Assembly (NCBI RefSeq): GCF_000205165.1
Contig: NZ_GL883819.1
Coordinates: forward strand, 1-41,141
Length of the DNA: 41,141 bases
Direction: 5' to 3'
From: Paraprevotella xylaniphila YIT 11841
GTDB taxonomy: Bacteria; Bacteroidota; Bacteroidia; Bacteroidales; Bacteroidaceae
A program made the position numbers and the translations under genes. The notes beneath the pieces were generated by a model. It searched no databases. It saw only the letters and a list, made by a program, of their open reading frames with translations, and was not told where the DNA came from. Below, in pieces: positions 31,227-39,877 of this stretch; within the stretch, counting starts at the first letter, position 1, and every line of letters starts with the position of its first letter.

Positions 31227-33794
31227 TCAGGCCAAGTCTACTACGGTGATGCCGGCTCCTCCAAACTGTACATGTTCGTCTTTGAAATCTTTTACGCCGG
31301 GCACCGTGTGCAGGTATTGGCGAATCAGGGTTCGCAAGATGCCGGATCCCGTCCCGTGCAGGATGCGTACTCTGGATATACCTAATATTATGGCATCGTC
31401 TATAAAATAGGTAACAGCTTGGATGGCTTCGTCTCCCCTCATGCCCCGTACGTCGATGTCCTGTTTGAAATTCAGTTTCTTTTCGTATATGTTGTCTTGC
31501 GTCTGTTTGCTGACGAAGGTGGCAGCCTGTGTCCGTGCCGGGGCATCGGGGGCTGTGGCCCGTTCCAACCGTTCCGGTTTCACGTTGGTGCGCATCATGC
31601 CGAAAGTGACGATGGCGTTCTTTCCGTCTATCTCCTCTATCGTGCCTACGGTGGTTTGCCCTTTGATGCGTACGGTCTCGCCGGGTTGCAGGGGACGGTT
31701 GCGCTCTTCCGTTTCCCGTGCGGTTTGCAGCAAGGCATCGGGCTGTGCTTTCCGCATGGCGGCTTCGGATGCTTTTTTCTCTTTCCGTTCGGCCTGTCTT
31801 TTTTTCCGTTCCTGCAGTTGTTGCATTTTGCGGGCTATCTTGTCCGCTTCATGTCGTTTTTCGATGTCGTCCAAGGTCTTTTTAAAATCATCCAATTCCT
31901 GGCGTACGTTGCGGGTCTTTTCTTTTTCAGCCTGAGCCTCCCTGATGGTTTTAATGGTGTTCTCTATCTTGGCATTCGATTCCCGGAGCAGTTGTTCGGC
32001 ATCTTCTTTGGCTTTGCGCAAGATTTCTTTCCGGCTGCGTTGCAACTCTGCGATTTCCGTTTCGTAACGGGCTATGGTCTTCTCCATTTCCTTTTCCCGG
32101 AGATGGATGTTCTGCCGTTTGTTTTCCCAATACCGCTTGTCTCTTACGATGTCTTGCAGGTACTTGTCCGCGTTGATGTATTCTTTGCCCACCAACTCGG
32201 ACGCATCGGCTATTACTTCCTCAGGAATGCCTATCTTGCGGGCGATTTCCACGGCAAAAGAACTGCCAGGATTGCCGATTTGCAGTTGGAACAGGGCCTG
32301 CATGTGTTGGCGGTCGTAGAGCATGGCCCCGTTCACTACCCCCTCATGGTCCTCGGCGAAGTGTTTCAGGTTTTGGTAGTGTGTCGTGATGATGCCGAAG
32401 GTCTTTTTTTGGTTGAACCGTTTCAGGACGGCTTCGGCTATGGCGCCGCCGATTTGCGGTTCCGTGCCGCCTCCGAATTCGTCGATGAGCAGAAGACTGG
32501 TGCCACAGCAAGCTTTCATCATGTTTTTCATGTTGAGCAAATGGCTGGAATAGGTGCTCAAGTCGTCCTCTATGCTCTGCTCGTCCCCGATATCGATAAA
32601 GATACTGCCGAAAATGCCGGTGCGTGAGTTTTCCCCGATAGGAACGGGAAGTCCGCATTGCAACATGTATTGGATGAGGCCTACGGTCTTCAGGCATACG
32701 GATTTTCCGCCCGCGTTGGGACCGGAGATGATGAGAATACGCTGATGTCCGTTCAGTTCGATGTCGAGCGGTACGATTTTTTTCCCGTGACGGGTCAGGG
32801 ACAGGTATAGCAAGGGATGGCGGGCCATGGTCCAGTCTATCAGCGGCGCCCCTTTGATGTCCGGTGTCGTGGCATCGAACTGGTGGGCTAATCCGGCCTT
32901 GGCATGGATGAAGTCTATTTCGGCCAAAAACTCGTAGGATTGCAGTATTTCCTGATAATGAGGCCGGACCTCAGCCGTGAATTCTTGCAATATGCGTATG
33001 ATTTCACGCCGTTCTTCTCCTTCCAGTTCGCGGATACGGTTGTTTGCCTCCACCACTTCAGCCGGTTCGATGAAGACCGTACGTCCTGTGGAGGATTCAT
33101 CGTGGACGATTCCTTTTATTTTACGCTTTAAAGCCGGTGCCACAGGAATGACCAGACGTCCGTCGCGCATGGTGGGAGTGACATCCTTGTCCACCACGCC
33201 GTCTTGTTGCGCGTTCCGCAAGATGGCGTGCAGTGTGCGCGAGATTCCGCTTTCGGCAGCGACAAGTTCGCGGCGGATGCGCAACAGTTCGGCGGATGCC
33301 GAGTCTTTGATTTTGCCGTATTTGTCGAGTATGTTTTCAATGCGGTGTACCAATTGAGGGTAGACGGAGATCCCTTGCGTCAGGCGGCGTAAAGCCGGAT
33401 AGGGGACGGAGGCATCGTCGGCGGGGCGTCTTTCTTCTGTGTCGTTATCTTCTTCGGTTTCCTTATTGAGAAACCGTACGATGTTGATAATCGTGCAAAG
33501 CGAGCGTTTCAGGTCGAACAATTCCGTTTCGTCGAGATAAGTACCTTCTATTCTGATGCGTTTGATGGCCGGGCGTACATCATAGAAGTCCTGCTCCGGA
33601 AAGTCCTCTTCTCCTTCCTGAATGCGCAGGAATTCCCGTGTCTGCTCTTGCAATTCGCGCAATAGATGCAAATCCGTCAGGAATTTCATCTGTACGACGC
33701 GCTCTATGCCAAGCGTACTCAGGCAGTGTCCCGTCAATAAAGTACGTATCTCGTCAAATCCTATTTTCTGTTCAAAATTCTGTGGATAAATCAT
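31227..33794 (-). CDS. mutS2: MutS2 family ATPase with Smr domain
   Basis: An 855-residue MutS-like protein lacking the mismatch-recognition domain. The N-terminal clamp/lever region (about 1-310) is followed by the ABC ATPase with Walker A ISGPNAGGKSVCLKT near residue 355, the ABC signature/Walker B region STYSSHLLNMKNMMK and LLLIDEFGGGTEP, then HYQNLKHFAED. A long charged coiled coil (about 520-690) leads to a KOW-like segment (ETVRIKGQTTVGTIEEIDGK) and a C-terminal Smr nuclease domain (DVRGMRGDEAIQAVTYFIDD, RILHGTGSGILRTLIRQYLH). MutS2 proteins limit recombination and, in Firmicutes, rescue collided ribosomes; which role applies here is unknown. A -7 element sits upstream at 33817. Confidence 0.96.
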   Translation of the reverse strand: MIYPQNFEQKIGFDEIRTLLTGHCLSTLGIERVVQMKFLTDLHLLRELQEQTREFLRIQEGEEDFPEQDFYDVRPAIKRIRIEGTYLDETELFDLKRSLCTIINIVRFLNKETEEDNDTEERRPADDASVPYPALRRLTQGISVYPQLVHRIENILDKYGKIKDSASAELLRIRRELVAAESGISRTLHAILRNAQQDGVVDKDVTPTMRDGRLVIPVAPALKRKIKGIVHDESSTGRTVFIEPAEVVEANNRIRELEGEERREIIRILQEFTAEVRPHYQEILQSYEFLAEIDFIHAKAGLAHQFDATTPDIKGAPLIDWTMARHPLLYLSLTRHGKKIVPLDIELNGHQRILIISGPNAGGKSVCLKTVGLIQYMLQCGLPVPIGENSRTGIFGSIFIDIGDEQSIEDDLSTYSSHLLNMKNMMKACCGTSLLLIDEFGGGTEPQIGGAIAEAVLKRFNQKKTFGIITTHYQNLKHFAEDHEGVVNGAMLYDRQHMQALFQLQIGNPGSSFAVEIARKIGIPEEVIADASELVGKEYINADKYLQDIVRDKRYWENKRQNIHLREKEMEKTIARYETEIAELQRSRKEILRKAKEDAEQLLRESNAKIENTIKTIREAQAEKEKTRNVRQELDDFKKTLDDIEKRHEADKIARKMQQLQERKKRQAERKEKKASEAAMRKAQPDALLQTARETEERNRPLQPGETVRIKGQTTVGTIEEIDGKNAIVTFGMMRTNVKPERLERATAPDAPARTQAATFVSKQTQDNIYEKKLNFKQDIDVRGMRGDEAIQAVTYFIDDAIILGISRVRILHGTGSGILRTLIRQYLHTVPGVKDFKDEHVQFGGAGITVVDLA

Positions 33795-34064
33795 ATTTCA
33801 TTTGGGTTAGCGGGTGCAAAGTTAAGAAAAAGCGGCATAAGATATTCTTTACTCGGTTCTTTTCTGGCCTGGCTGTCCGTATAAGGATAGGATGTTTTTA
33901 GTACGGAGGAATACTGGCGTGGAGGTTAGCCATCCCCCTCTACATAGAGGAATATAAGTCTGTTTTAGGATAGTTTTAATGTTATTCAGAACACTCTTTG
34001 CGAAGAATCAGGTCAGTTTATAAACATGAAGATATTTATTTTGCAATTTGAAAAAAAAAAGAAA
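33795..34064. other. Divergent intergenic region between mutS2 and the AraC-type regulator
   Basis: About 270 bp. It holds the mutS2 -7 element (33817-33824), a small CCTCT-N4-AGAGG hairpin near 33938-33951, and AT-rich sequence before the regulator gene. I found no complete plus-strand promoter for the regulator. Confidence 0.5.
33817..33824 (-). promoter_or_regulatory. -7 promoter element for mutS2
   Basis: Minus-strand TAACTTTG matches TAnnTTTG, 22 bp before the mutS2 start codon. No convincing -33 box at the proper distance. Confidence 0.42.
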
Positions 34065-34943
34065 ATGGAAGAAGGATTATTGTTGGTGAATGATGATTTT
34101 GTGATATTGCGAAAAAAGGATGTATTCTCGTATGATGGTCTAACAGCAGTGAAGAGTTTTTCCCATTCGGTCTCTGATAAAATAAAAGTGGAATGGGTGA
34201 TTATTACTATTATTATTTCAGGGGAAGCGGAATGTACCATCAATGGAAAAAATTACAGGGTACAGGCACGCGATATAATTATGTCTTTACCTAATTACGT
34301 CTTGGAGCGACGGGGGGAAACGAAGAATTTGTCTGTAAATTGCCTGTGCATTTCTCGTTCTTTATTTCAAAAGAGCATTTCATTCTCTTCTTATAATTGG
34401 GATGTAGTCTCATTTTTGATGGCTCATCCGGTGTTGTCGCTTACGGATATGGAGTATACATGTTTATCTTTGTATTACTCTTTAGTATCAGTTAAAATTG
34501 GAGATAAAGACAAAATGGGGTATAAGGAATCCATGCGTTGTTTGTTAAAGTCGTTTATGTGTGAGTTGTACGGTGTGATAGGACGTTATATATCTGTTGG
34601 TTCGGTTGATTATTCACAGGGGAATAACTTGTTCAAAGGATTTTTGGATATACTTACATCGGTGTATCCCAAACCTCGTTCCGTATCCTTTTATGCAGAG
34701 AAGTTAAACGTGACTTCTAAATATTTGTCTTCTGTTTGTAAGGCGACATGTGGCGACACGGCTTCTGTATTGATTCATAAGGCGGTGACGAAAGACATCG
34801 CGGATTTGTTGTCTTATTCAAACAAAAGCATTAAGGAAATTATGGTGGAATTGGATTTCCCTTCCCTTTCTTTTTTTGGCAAATATGTGAAAAAGCATTT
34901 TGGTGTCGGGCCTAAAGAGTATCGTTCCAGACATTTATCCTAA
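34065..34943 (+). CDS. AraC family transcriptional regulator
   Basis: A regulator of 292 residues from the ATG at 34065 (MEEGLLLVNDDFVILRKKDV); the frame also opens at 34026, but that would add an A-tract-encoded poly-lysine segment. The N-terminal half is a cupin-like sensor (WVIITIIISGEAECTINGKN, then YRVQARDIIMSLPNYVLERR). The C-terminal half is a two-helix-turn-helix AraC domain: PRSVSFYAEKLNVTSKYLSS for the first HTH and SIKEIMVELDFPSLSFFGKY followed by VKKHFGVGPKEYR for the second. Base composition is clearly more AT-rich than the neighbours. It converges on the ZIP transporter gene with a 9-bp overlap of the two 3' ends. Targets and inducer are unknown. Confidence 0.9.
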   Translation: MEEGLLLVNDDFVILRKKDVFSYDGLTAVKSFSHSVSDKIKVEWVIITIIISGEAECTINGKNYRVQARDIIMSLPNYVLERRGETKNLSVNCLCISRSLFQKSISFSSYNWDVVSFLMAHPVLSLTDMEYTCLSLYYSLVSVKIGDKDKMGYKESMRCLLKSFMCELYGVIGRYISVGSVDYSQGNNLFKGFLDILTSVYPKPRSVSFYAEKLNVTSKYLSSVCKATCGDTASVLIHKAVTKDIADLLSYSNKSIKEIMVELDFPSLSFFGKYVKKHFGVGPKEYRSRHLS

Positions 34944-35714
34944 TACGACATCCAGAATCATCATTAGTACGAAACCCATGGCAAAACCGATTGTCCCTAC
35001 ATTGGAATGTTTGCCTTGGGAAGCTTCCGGAATCAACTCCTCTACGACCACGTAAATCATTGCGCCAGCGGCAAACGACAGCAAATAGGGCAATATGGGG
35101 GTAATGTAGGCCGCCAACAGAATCGTCAGGATAGCTCCGATTGGTTCTACGACGCCGCTCAATGTGCCGATGCCGAAAGCGCGCAATCTGCTGTTTCCCT
35201 CACTACGCAGGGGCATGGAGACGATGGCACCTTCCGGAAAATTCTGTATGGCGATTCCCAAAGATAAAGCCAATGCACCGGCCATGGGAAGATAAGTGCT
35301 GTGTTCCATGGCGGCGGCCAATGCTACTCCTACGGCCATTCCCTCCGGAATATTGTGTAATGTGACGGCCAATACCAACATGCTTGTCCGTGACAATTTG
35401 CTGTGCGGTCCTTCGGGTGAGGGGCTGCCTAAATGGAGGTGCGGGGTGATCCGGTCCATCAGCAAGAGAAATGCAATACCTGCTATGAAACCGCTTACGG
35501 CCGGGACGACCCGGGTAGCATCTTCCGTGCCGCTCATTTCTATGGAAGGTATCAGCAGCGACCATACGGAAGCCGCCACCATGACACCGGAAGCGAATCC
35601 CAATAAGGTTTTCTGTACTAAATCCGGCATTTGCTTCTTCATCAGAAAAACACAGGCGGCACCTAAGGTTGTACCGGCAAAAGGTAATAATAATCCTATG
35701 ATTAGTCCTTCCAT
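34935..35714 (-). CDS. ZIP family divalent metal transporter
   Basis: A 259-residue inner-membrane transporter that should import Zn2+ and other divalent metals (ZupT-like). Eight hydrophobic segments are visible. The metal-binding signatures in the fourth and fifth helices are present: HNIPEGMAVGVALA (residues 120-133) and QNFPEGAIVSMPL (157-169). A short His-containing loop between helices 3 and 4 (ITPHLHLGSPSPEGPHSKLS) fits the family's variable metal-sensing loop. The C-terminal IYVVVEELIPEASQGKHSNV is also typical. It begins 18 bp after the asparaginase gene, so the two are likely cotranscribed, and overlaps the convergent regulator gene by 9 bp. Confidence 0.93.
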   Translation of the reverse strand: MEGLIIGLLLPFAGTTLGAACVFLMKKQMPDLVQKTLLGFASGVMVAASVWSLLIPSIEMSGTEDATRVVPAVSGFIAGIAFLLLMDRITPHLHLGSPSPEGPHSKLSRTSMLVLAVTLHNIPEGMAVGVALAAAMEHSTYLPMAGALALSLGIAIQNFPEGAIVSMPLRSEGNSRLRAFGIGTLSGVVEPIGAILTILLAAYITPILPYLLSFAAGAMIYVVVEELIPEASQGKHSNVGTIGFAMGFVLMMILDVVLG

Positions 35715-35732
35715 GATTGTATATTTGTCATA

Positions 35733-36773
35733 TTATTCCAATGTAATTTCACCGGCCAGACTGGTATTCATGAGGTGCCTGACTTTTTCGGAGGGCAGGT
35801 CATGTCCCAAAAGGAACATCAATTTGGTCAATGCACATTCCGGGGTGCTGTCATATCCGCTGATAACCCCGGCTTCCAGTAACTGGCGTCCTGTTTCATA
35901 TCGTTCCATCTCCACACTTCCCGACTGGCATTGGGTTATGTTGATAATGATGATGTTACGTGCTGCGGCTTCCTTGATGAGTTTGATAAACCACGGCTTC
36001 TGTGGGGCGTTGCCCGAACCGAAGGTCTTCATGACTACGGCTTTCAATCCTTTGATGTTGAAGACTGAAGTAATGATGCTTTCTTGTATTCCGGGAAAAA
36101 GTGTGAGAACCACTACATTGGTATCGAACAAGTAGTGTGCTTTCAGGGGACGGGACGGGTCAGGCCGGCGTATGCGTTCCGGTTTGATTTTGATGTCGAT
36201 GGCACTATGCCCCAGGCACGGATAATTATACGACTTGAAAGCATTGAATTTTTCTGCATTGATTTTCGTGGTACGGTTGCCCCTCATCAGGTCTCTTTCG
36301 AAATAGATACAGACTTCCGGCACCATGGCCGTACCGTCCGGATGTTTGGCCGCAGCAATCTCGATGGCGGTAATCAGGTTTTCTTTGCCGTCTGTCCGCA
36401 ACATGCCCATCGGAAGTTGTGAACCGGTCAAGACAACCGGTTTAGACAGGTTTTCCAACATGAAACTCAATGCAGAAGCTGTATAAGCCATAGTGTCGGT
36501 TCCATGCAGGATGACAAAACCATCGTATTGTCCGTAATTCCGTTCTACAATTCGTGCCAATCTAGCCCAATGGTAAGGTTCCATGTCGGAAGAGTCAATG
36601 GGGGGATCGAAAGAATAGGTGTTGATATGATAATTAAAACGTTTCAACTCCGGAACAAAGTTCAGCAAGTGGTCGAAGTTGAAGCTTTCCAATGCTCCTG
36701 TTTCCGGGTTTTCTATCATTCCGATAGTTCCACCTGTATAAATCAGCAATACGGAGGGGGCAAAGTCTGTCAT
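35733..36773 (-). CDS. ansA: Type I (cytoplasmic) L-asparaginase
   Basis: Hydrolyses asparagine to aspartate and ammonia. The 346-residue protein has no signal peptide, matching the cytoplasmic AnsA type. Catalytic elements are TGGTIGM (residues 13-19, first threonine), SSDMEPYHWARLARIVERNY, and the HGTDTMAYTASALSFMLENL stretch (His90 to about 109) with the second Thr-Asp pair (Thr92, Asp93); GSQLPMGMLRTDGKENL and the GSGNAP loop also fit. The C-terminal regulatory subdomain (GYDSTPECALTKLMFLLGHD) resembles the allosteric part of E. coli AnsA. It is followed after 18 bp by the ZIP gene and has a -7 element 27 bp upstream. Confidence 0.95.
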   Translation of the reverse strand: MTDFAPSVLLIYTGGTIGMIENPETGALESFNFDHLLNFVPELKRFNYHINTYSFDPPIDSSDMEPYHWARLARIVERNYGQYDGFVILHGTDTMAYTASALSFMLENLSKPVVLTGSQLPMGMLRTDGKENLITAIEIAAAKHPDGTAMVPEVCIYFERDLMRGNRTTKINAEKFNAFKSYNYPCLGHSAIDIKIKPERIRRPDPSRPLKAHYLFDTNVVVLTLFPGIQESIITSVFNIKGLKAVVMKTFGSGNAPQKPWFIKLIKEAAARNIIIINITQCQSGSVEMERYETGRQLLEAGVISGYDSTPECALTKLMFLLGHDLPSEKVRHLMNTSLAGEITLE

Positions 36774-36799
36774 ATATCCATGGTTTTGCGGTTCATTTG

Positions 36800-36807
36800 C
36801 AAATATA
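36800..36807 (-). promoter_or_regulatory. -7 promoter element for asparaginase-ZIP unit
   Basis: Minus-strand TATATTTG, a perfect TAnnTTTG, 26 bp before the start at 36773. The -33 region does not match. Confidence 0.42.
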
Positions 36808-36896
36808 GTGATAATTTCTGGATTTTGAGGTGGAGTGAATCGCTTTTGTTTGTGTTTTCTAAAAATGCTTAAACTTGGAAAGTTTTCCGTTGGAAA

Positions 36897-36928
36897 TTTG
36901 TTTCATTGTAAATTAAAGGCGTTCTTTG
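36897..36928 (+). promoter_or_regulatory. Possible promoter of the sulfur-handling operon
   Basis: A perfect TTTG (36897-36900), 20 nt, then GTTCTTTG (36921-36928), which keeps TTTG but lacks the TA of the -7 box. Just upstream, at 36876-36896, GGAAA/TTTCC half-sites recur (GGAAAGTTTTCC then TTTCCGTTGGAAA) and could be an operator. Confidence 0.42.
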
Positions 36929-36979
36929 CAAAAGTTTCTATTGGAAAATAATGATAATACAAAATAATAAGTAAAGAAT

Positions 36980-39442
36980 ATGAAGTATGTAATTATAGGA
37001 GGAGTGGCTGGTGGTGCGACTGCGGCTGCCCGGATTCGTAGGAATACGGAGAAAGCGGAAATCATTTTGTTTGAAAAAGGAGAATATATATCGTATGCCA
37101 ATTGCGGTTTACCTTATTACATAGGTGGGGTGATTAGTGACAGGGAGCGGCTTTTCGTACAAACTCCGGAGGCTTTTGCACGTCGTTTCCGTGTGGATGT
37201 CCGTACAGCATCCGAGGTGACGGCAATAGATGTACGTCGAAAAGAAGTTACGGTAAGAACATCTGACGGTCGGGAATATGTGGAAACTTACGACAAACTC
37301 TTGCTTTCGCCCGGAGCCTCCCCGGTACGTCCTCCTTTGACAGGTATCGACAGCCGTGGAATCTTTACGTTGCGTAATGTACAAGACACCGACCGTATAA
37401 AAGATTACGTACGACAACATCAGGTCAGACGTGCACTTATCGTAGGTGGCGGTTTCATCGGTTTGGAAATGGCTGAAAATTTGCAACATACAGGGGCAGA
37501 AGTGGCTGTGGTGGAAATGGCAGCTCAGGTCATGGGACCTATAGATTTTTCTATGGCGGCTTTAGTGCATGAACATCTGTTGCAGAAAGGGGTGAAGCTT
37601 TATTTGGAACAGGCGGTGGAATCTTTTGAGGAAACCGCTTCCGGAGTGACGGTAAAGTTCAAGTCCGGTATCACGATAGAGACGGATTTGGTGATTCTTT
37701 CCATTGGGGTACGTGCTGAGACATCGTTAGCCTCCGCTGCAGGATTGGAATTGGGAGAGATGAAAGGAATCCGTGTGAATGACTATCTGCAGACATCGGA
37801 CGAGTCGGTGTATGCGGTCGGTGATGCGATAGAATTTCCTCACCCTTTGACCGGTAAGCCTTGGCTGAATTTCTTGGCGGGGCCTGCCAACCGGCAGGCA
37901 CGTATCGTGGCCGACAACATGGTGTTCGGCAATAAAACAAGATACGAGGGAGCCATCGGGACTGCCATTGCCAAGGTGTTCGACCAGACCGTGGCTTCAA
38001 CAGGTCTTCCGGCCAAACGTTTATTGCAGTTGGGGATACCTTATCTTTCGGCTACGATACATTCCGGTTCTCATGCCGGATATTATCCCGGAGCCTTGCA
38101 GATGGCCATAAAGATTACGTTTTCTCCCGATGGAGGCAAACTTTACGGAGCACAAATCGTGGGGTATGACGGTGTGGATAAACGGATAGATGAATACGCT
38201 ATGGTCATTAAGCGCGGAGGTACAGTGTACGATTTGATGGAGTTGGAGCACGCTTACGCTCCACCTTTTTCATCAGCCAAGGATCCGGTGGCGGTATCAG
38301 GCTATGTGGCCGGGAACATATTGAACGGGAAAATGAATCCGCTTTATTGGAGGGATTTAAAAACGGCTGATTTGAACCGCGTGACATTGGTGGACGTGCG
38401 TACGCCCGACGAATATGCACTGGGAGGGATAGACGGTGCGGTGAATGTGCCGTTGGATGAGATGCGGGAACGTTTGGCAGAGTTACCTCTCGATAAACCT
38501 GTGTGGGTGTATTGTGGTGTGGGGTTGCGCGGTTATCTGGCTTCTAATATCCTGAGAGAAAACGGCTATGACGTGAGGAATCTGATAGGAGGGCTTAAGA
38601 CCTATAAAGCGGCTGTGAATCCGGTTCTTCTTCCCGATGCGTCTGAAGGCGTTTGCGTTCAGAAGTCAAGTGGCACATGTTGTGCAAGTCAGGAGGAAAA
38701 GGTGCCGGTTGCCCGCATTGTCCGGGTAGATGCTTGTGGTATTCAATGTCCCGGTCCTATTCTGAAATTGAAGAAGAGCATGGAACAACTACGACCAGGA
38801 GAATGTTTGGAGATACGTGCCACGGATGCCGGTTTTCCCCGTGATGCCGAAGCCTGGTGCCGGATGACAGGAAACCGTTTTGTTTCTGCCCAAACCGAAA
38901 ATGGTACATACATAGTCAGAGTAGAGAAAGCGACACCTTGTGCGATGGAGGTTTCACTTCCGGACTCGACGGCAAAAGGCAAGACCTTTATCTTGTTCAG
39001 CGATGATTTGGATAAGGCGTTAGCCACTTTTGTTTTGGCTAATGGTGCTGCGGCTACTGGAGAGAAAGTGACCATTTTCTTCACTTTTTGGGGATTGAAT
39101 GCCATTAAGAAGACAGAAAAGCCAAAAGTGGAGAAAGACTGGTTGGGAAAGATGTTCGGCATGATGTTGCCGTCCGATTCCATGAAACTGAAACTTTCAA
39201 AAATGAATATGGGAGGCATGGGAGCACGGATGATGCGCCATATCATGAAACGTAAAGGCATTGACTCGTTAGAATCATTACGCCGCCAGGCCATTGAAAA
39301 CGGAGTGGAGTTTATAGCCTGCCAAATGTCCATGGATGTGATGGGGGTGAAAAAGGAAGAGTTGTTGGACCATGTGACGATTGGCGGAGTGGCTACGTAT
39401 ATGGGGCGTGCCGAAGAGGCTAATGTAAACTTGTTTATCTAA
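36980..39442 (+). CDS. Four-domain sulfur-transfer fusion: CoA-disulfide/polysulfide reductase - rhodanese - TusA - DsrE
   Basis: An 820-residue cytoplasmic protein. Residues 1-450 are a flavin disulfide reductase: FAD site IIGGVAGGATAAARIR, redox cysteine Cys42 in SYANCGLPYYIGG (single-cysteine type as in CoA-disulfide and NAD(P)H persulfide reductases), NAD(P)H site IVGGGFIGLEMAEN and VYAVGDA. A rhodanese domain (about 460-550) carries Cys512 in VYCGVGLRG. A TusA/SirA domain (about 580-650) has the CPGP motif with Cys590. A DsrE-like domain (about 668-820) has Cys781 in IACQMSMDVMG. All four reactive cysteines are present, so sulfane sulfur could be relayed within one chain. A MarR gene follows 7 bp later. 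Confidence 0.93.
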   Translation: MKYVIIGGVAGGATAAARIRRNTEKAEIILFEKGEYISYANCGLPYYIGGVISDRERLFVQTPEAFARRFRVDVRTASEVTAIDVRRKEVTVRTSDGREYVETYDKLLLSPGASPVRPPLTGIDSRGIFTLRNVQDTDRIKDYVRQHQVRRALIVGGGFIGLEMAENLQHTGAEVAVVEMAAQVMGPIDFSMAALVHEHLLQKGVKLYLEQAVESFEETASGVTVKFKSGITIETDLVILSIGVRAETSLASAAGLELGEMKGIRVNDYLQTSDESVYAVGDAIEFPHPLTGKPWLNFLAGPANRQARIVADNMVFGNKTRYEGAIGTAIAKVFDQTVASTGLPAKRLLQLGIPYLSATIHSGSHAGYYPGALQMAIKITFSPDGGKLYGAQIVGYDGVDKRIDEYAMVIKRGGTVYDLMELEHAYAPPFSSAKDPVAVSGYVAGNILNGKMNPLYWRDLKTADLNRVTLVDVRTPDEYALGGIDGAVNVPLDEMRERLAELPLDKPVWVYCGVGLRGYLASNILRENGYDVRNLIGGLKTYKAAVNPVLLPDASEGVCVQKSSGTCCASQEEKVPVARIVRVDACGIQCPGPILKLKKSMEQLRPGECLEIRATDAGFPRDAEAWCRMTGNRFVSAQTENGTYIVRVEKATPCAMEVSLPDSTAKGKTFILFSDDLDKALATFVLANGAAATGEKVTIFFTFWGLNAIKKTEKPKVEKDWLGKMFGMMLPSDSMKLKLSKMNMGGMGARMMRHIMKRKGIDSLESLRRQAIENGVEFIACQMSMDVMGVKKEELLDHVTIGGVATYMGRAEEANVNLFI

Positions 39443-39449
39443 CGGCGCG

Positions 39450-39806
39450 ATGGAAAAAATCAAATGTATTTGTGTCATGAGGGACCTTTACCGTTCTCTT
39501 GCTTTGTTGGAAACCCGTTTGTCGGAAACATACGGTTTATCATTGAATGAAGCGATGGTCCTGTGTAGCGTTGGGGAAGAAACCGTGATGGCAGGGGCGG
39601 TCGTGGAACGTACGGGGCTGACGGCCTCGCATGCTTCCAAAGTGATACGTTCGGTAGAAGAAAAGGGCTTGTTAGTTCGATCCTTGGGAGAGAAAGACAA
39701 ACGCCAGATGTTTTTTACCCTGACTGATAAAGCCAAGGAAAGGTTGGAAGACATCAGAAAGCATGGGATAGAGATCCCCGATTTACTGCTTCCTTTCTTC
39801 CAATAA
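39450..39806 (+). CDS. MarR family transcriptional regulator
   Basis: A compact 118-residue winged-helix regulator: SLALLETRLSETYGLSLNEA, recognition-helix region RTGLTASHASKVIRSVEEKG and wing LLVRSLGEKDKRQMFFTLTD are all in MarR order, though the N-terminal dimerisation helix is short. Cys7, and Cys54 near LSLNEAMVLCSVGEE, could sense reactive sulfur or oxidants, which would suit its position 7 bp after the persulfide reductase fusion gene; this is inference. It probably controls its own operon through the repeated GGAAA half-sites near 36876-36896. A large palindrome follows at 39819-39864. Confidence 0.9.
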   Translation: MEKIKCICVMRDLYRSLALLETRLSETYGLSLNEAMVLCSVGEETVMAGAVVERTGLTASHASKVIRSVEEKGLLVRSLGEKDKRQMFFTLTDKAKERLEDIRKHGIEIPDLLLPFFQ

Positions 39807-39818
39807 GAGACGGAACAT

Positions 39819-39864
39819 ATCTGAAAATCCCCATGGCCGGTTAGGACCATGGGGATTTTCAGAT
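39819..39864. terminator. Bidirectional terminator, 18-bp perfect stem
   Basis: ATCTGAAAATCCCCATGG (39819-39836) and its exact reverse complement at 39847-39864 with a 10-nt loop, placed between the converging MarR and YeiH genes. T-runs lie inside the descending arm on both strands. Confidence 0.8.
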
Positions 39865-39877
39865 GTCCGAATTCTTT

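Noticed and set aside
31419-32627. Long 402-codon plus-strand open frame antisense to mutS2
   Set aside because: It lies wholly inside mutS2, encodes a low-complexity Phe/Leu/Val-rich sequence with no family motif, and is a typical shadow of a GC-biased codon pattern.
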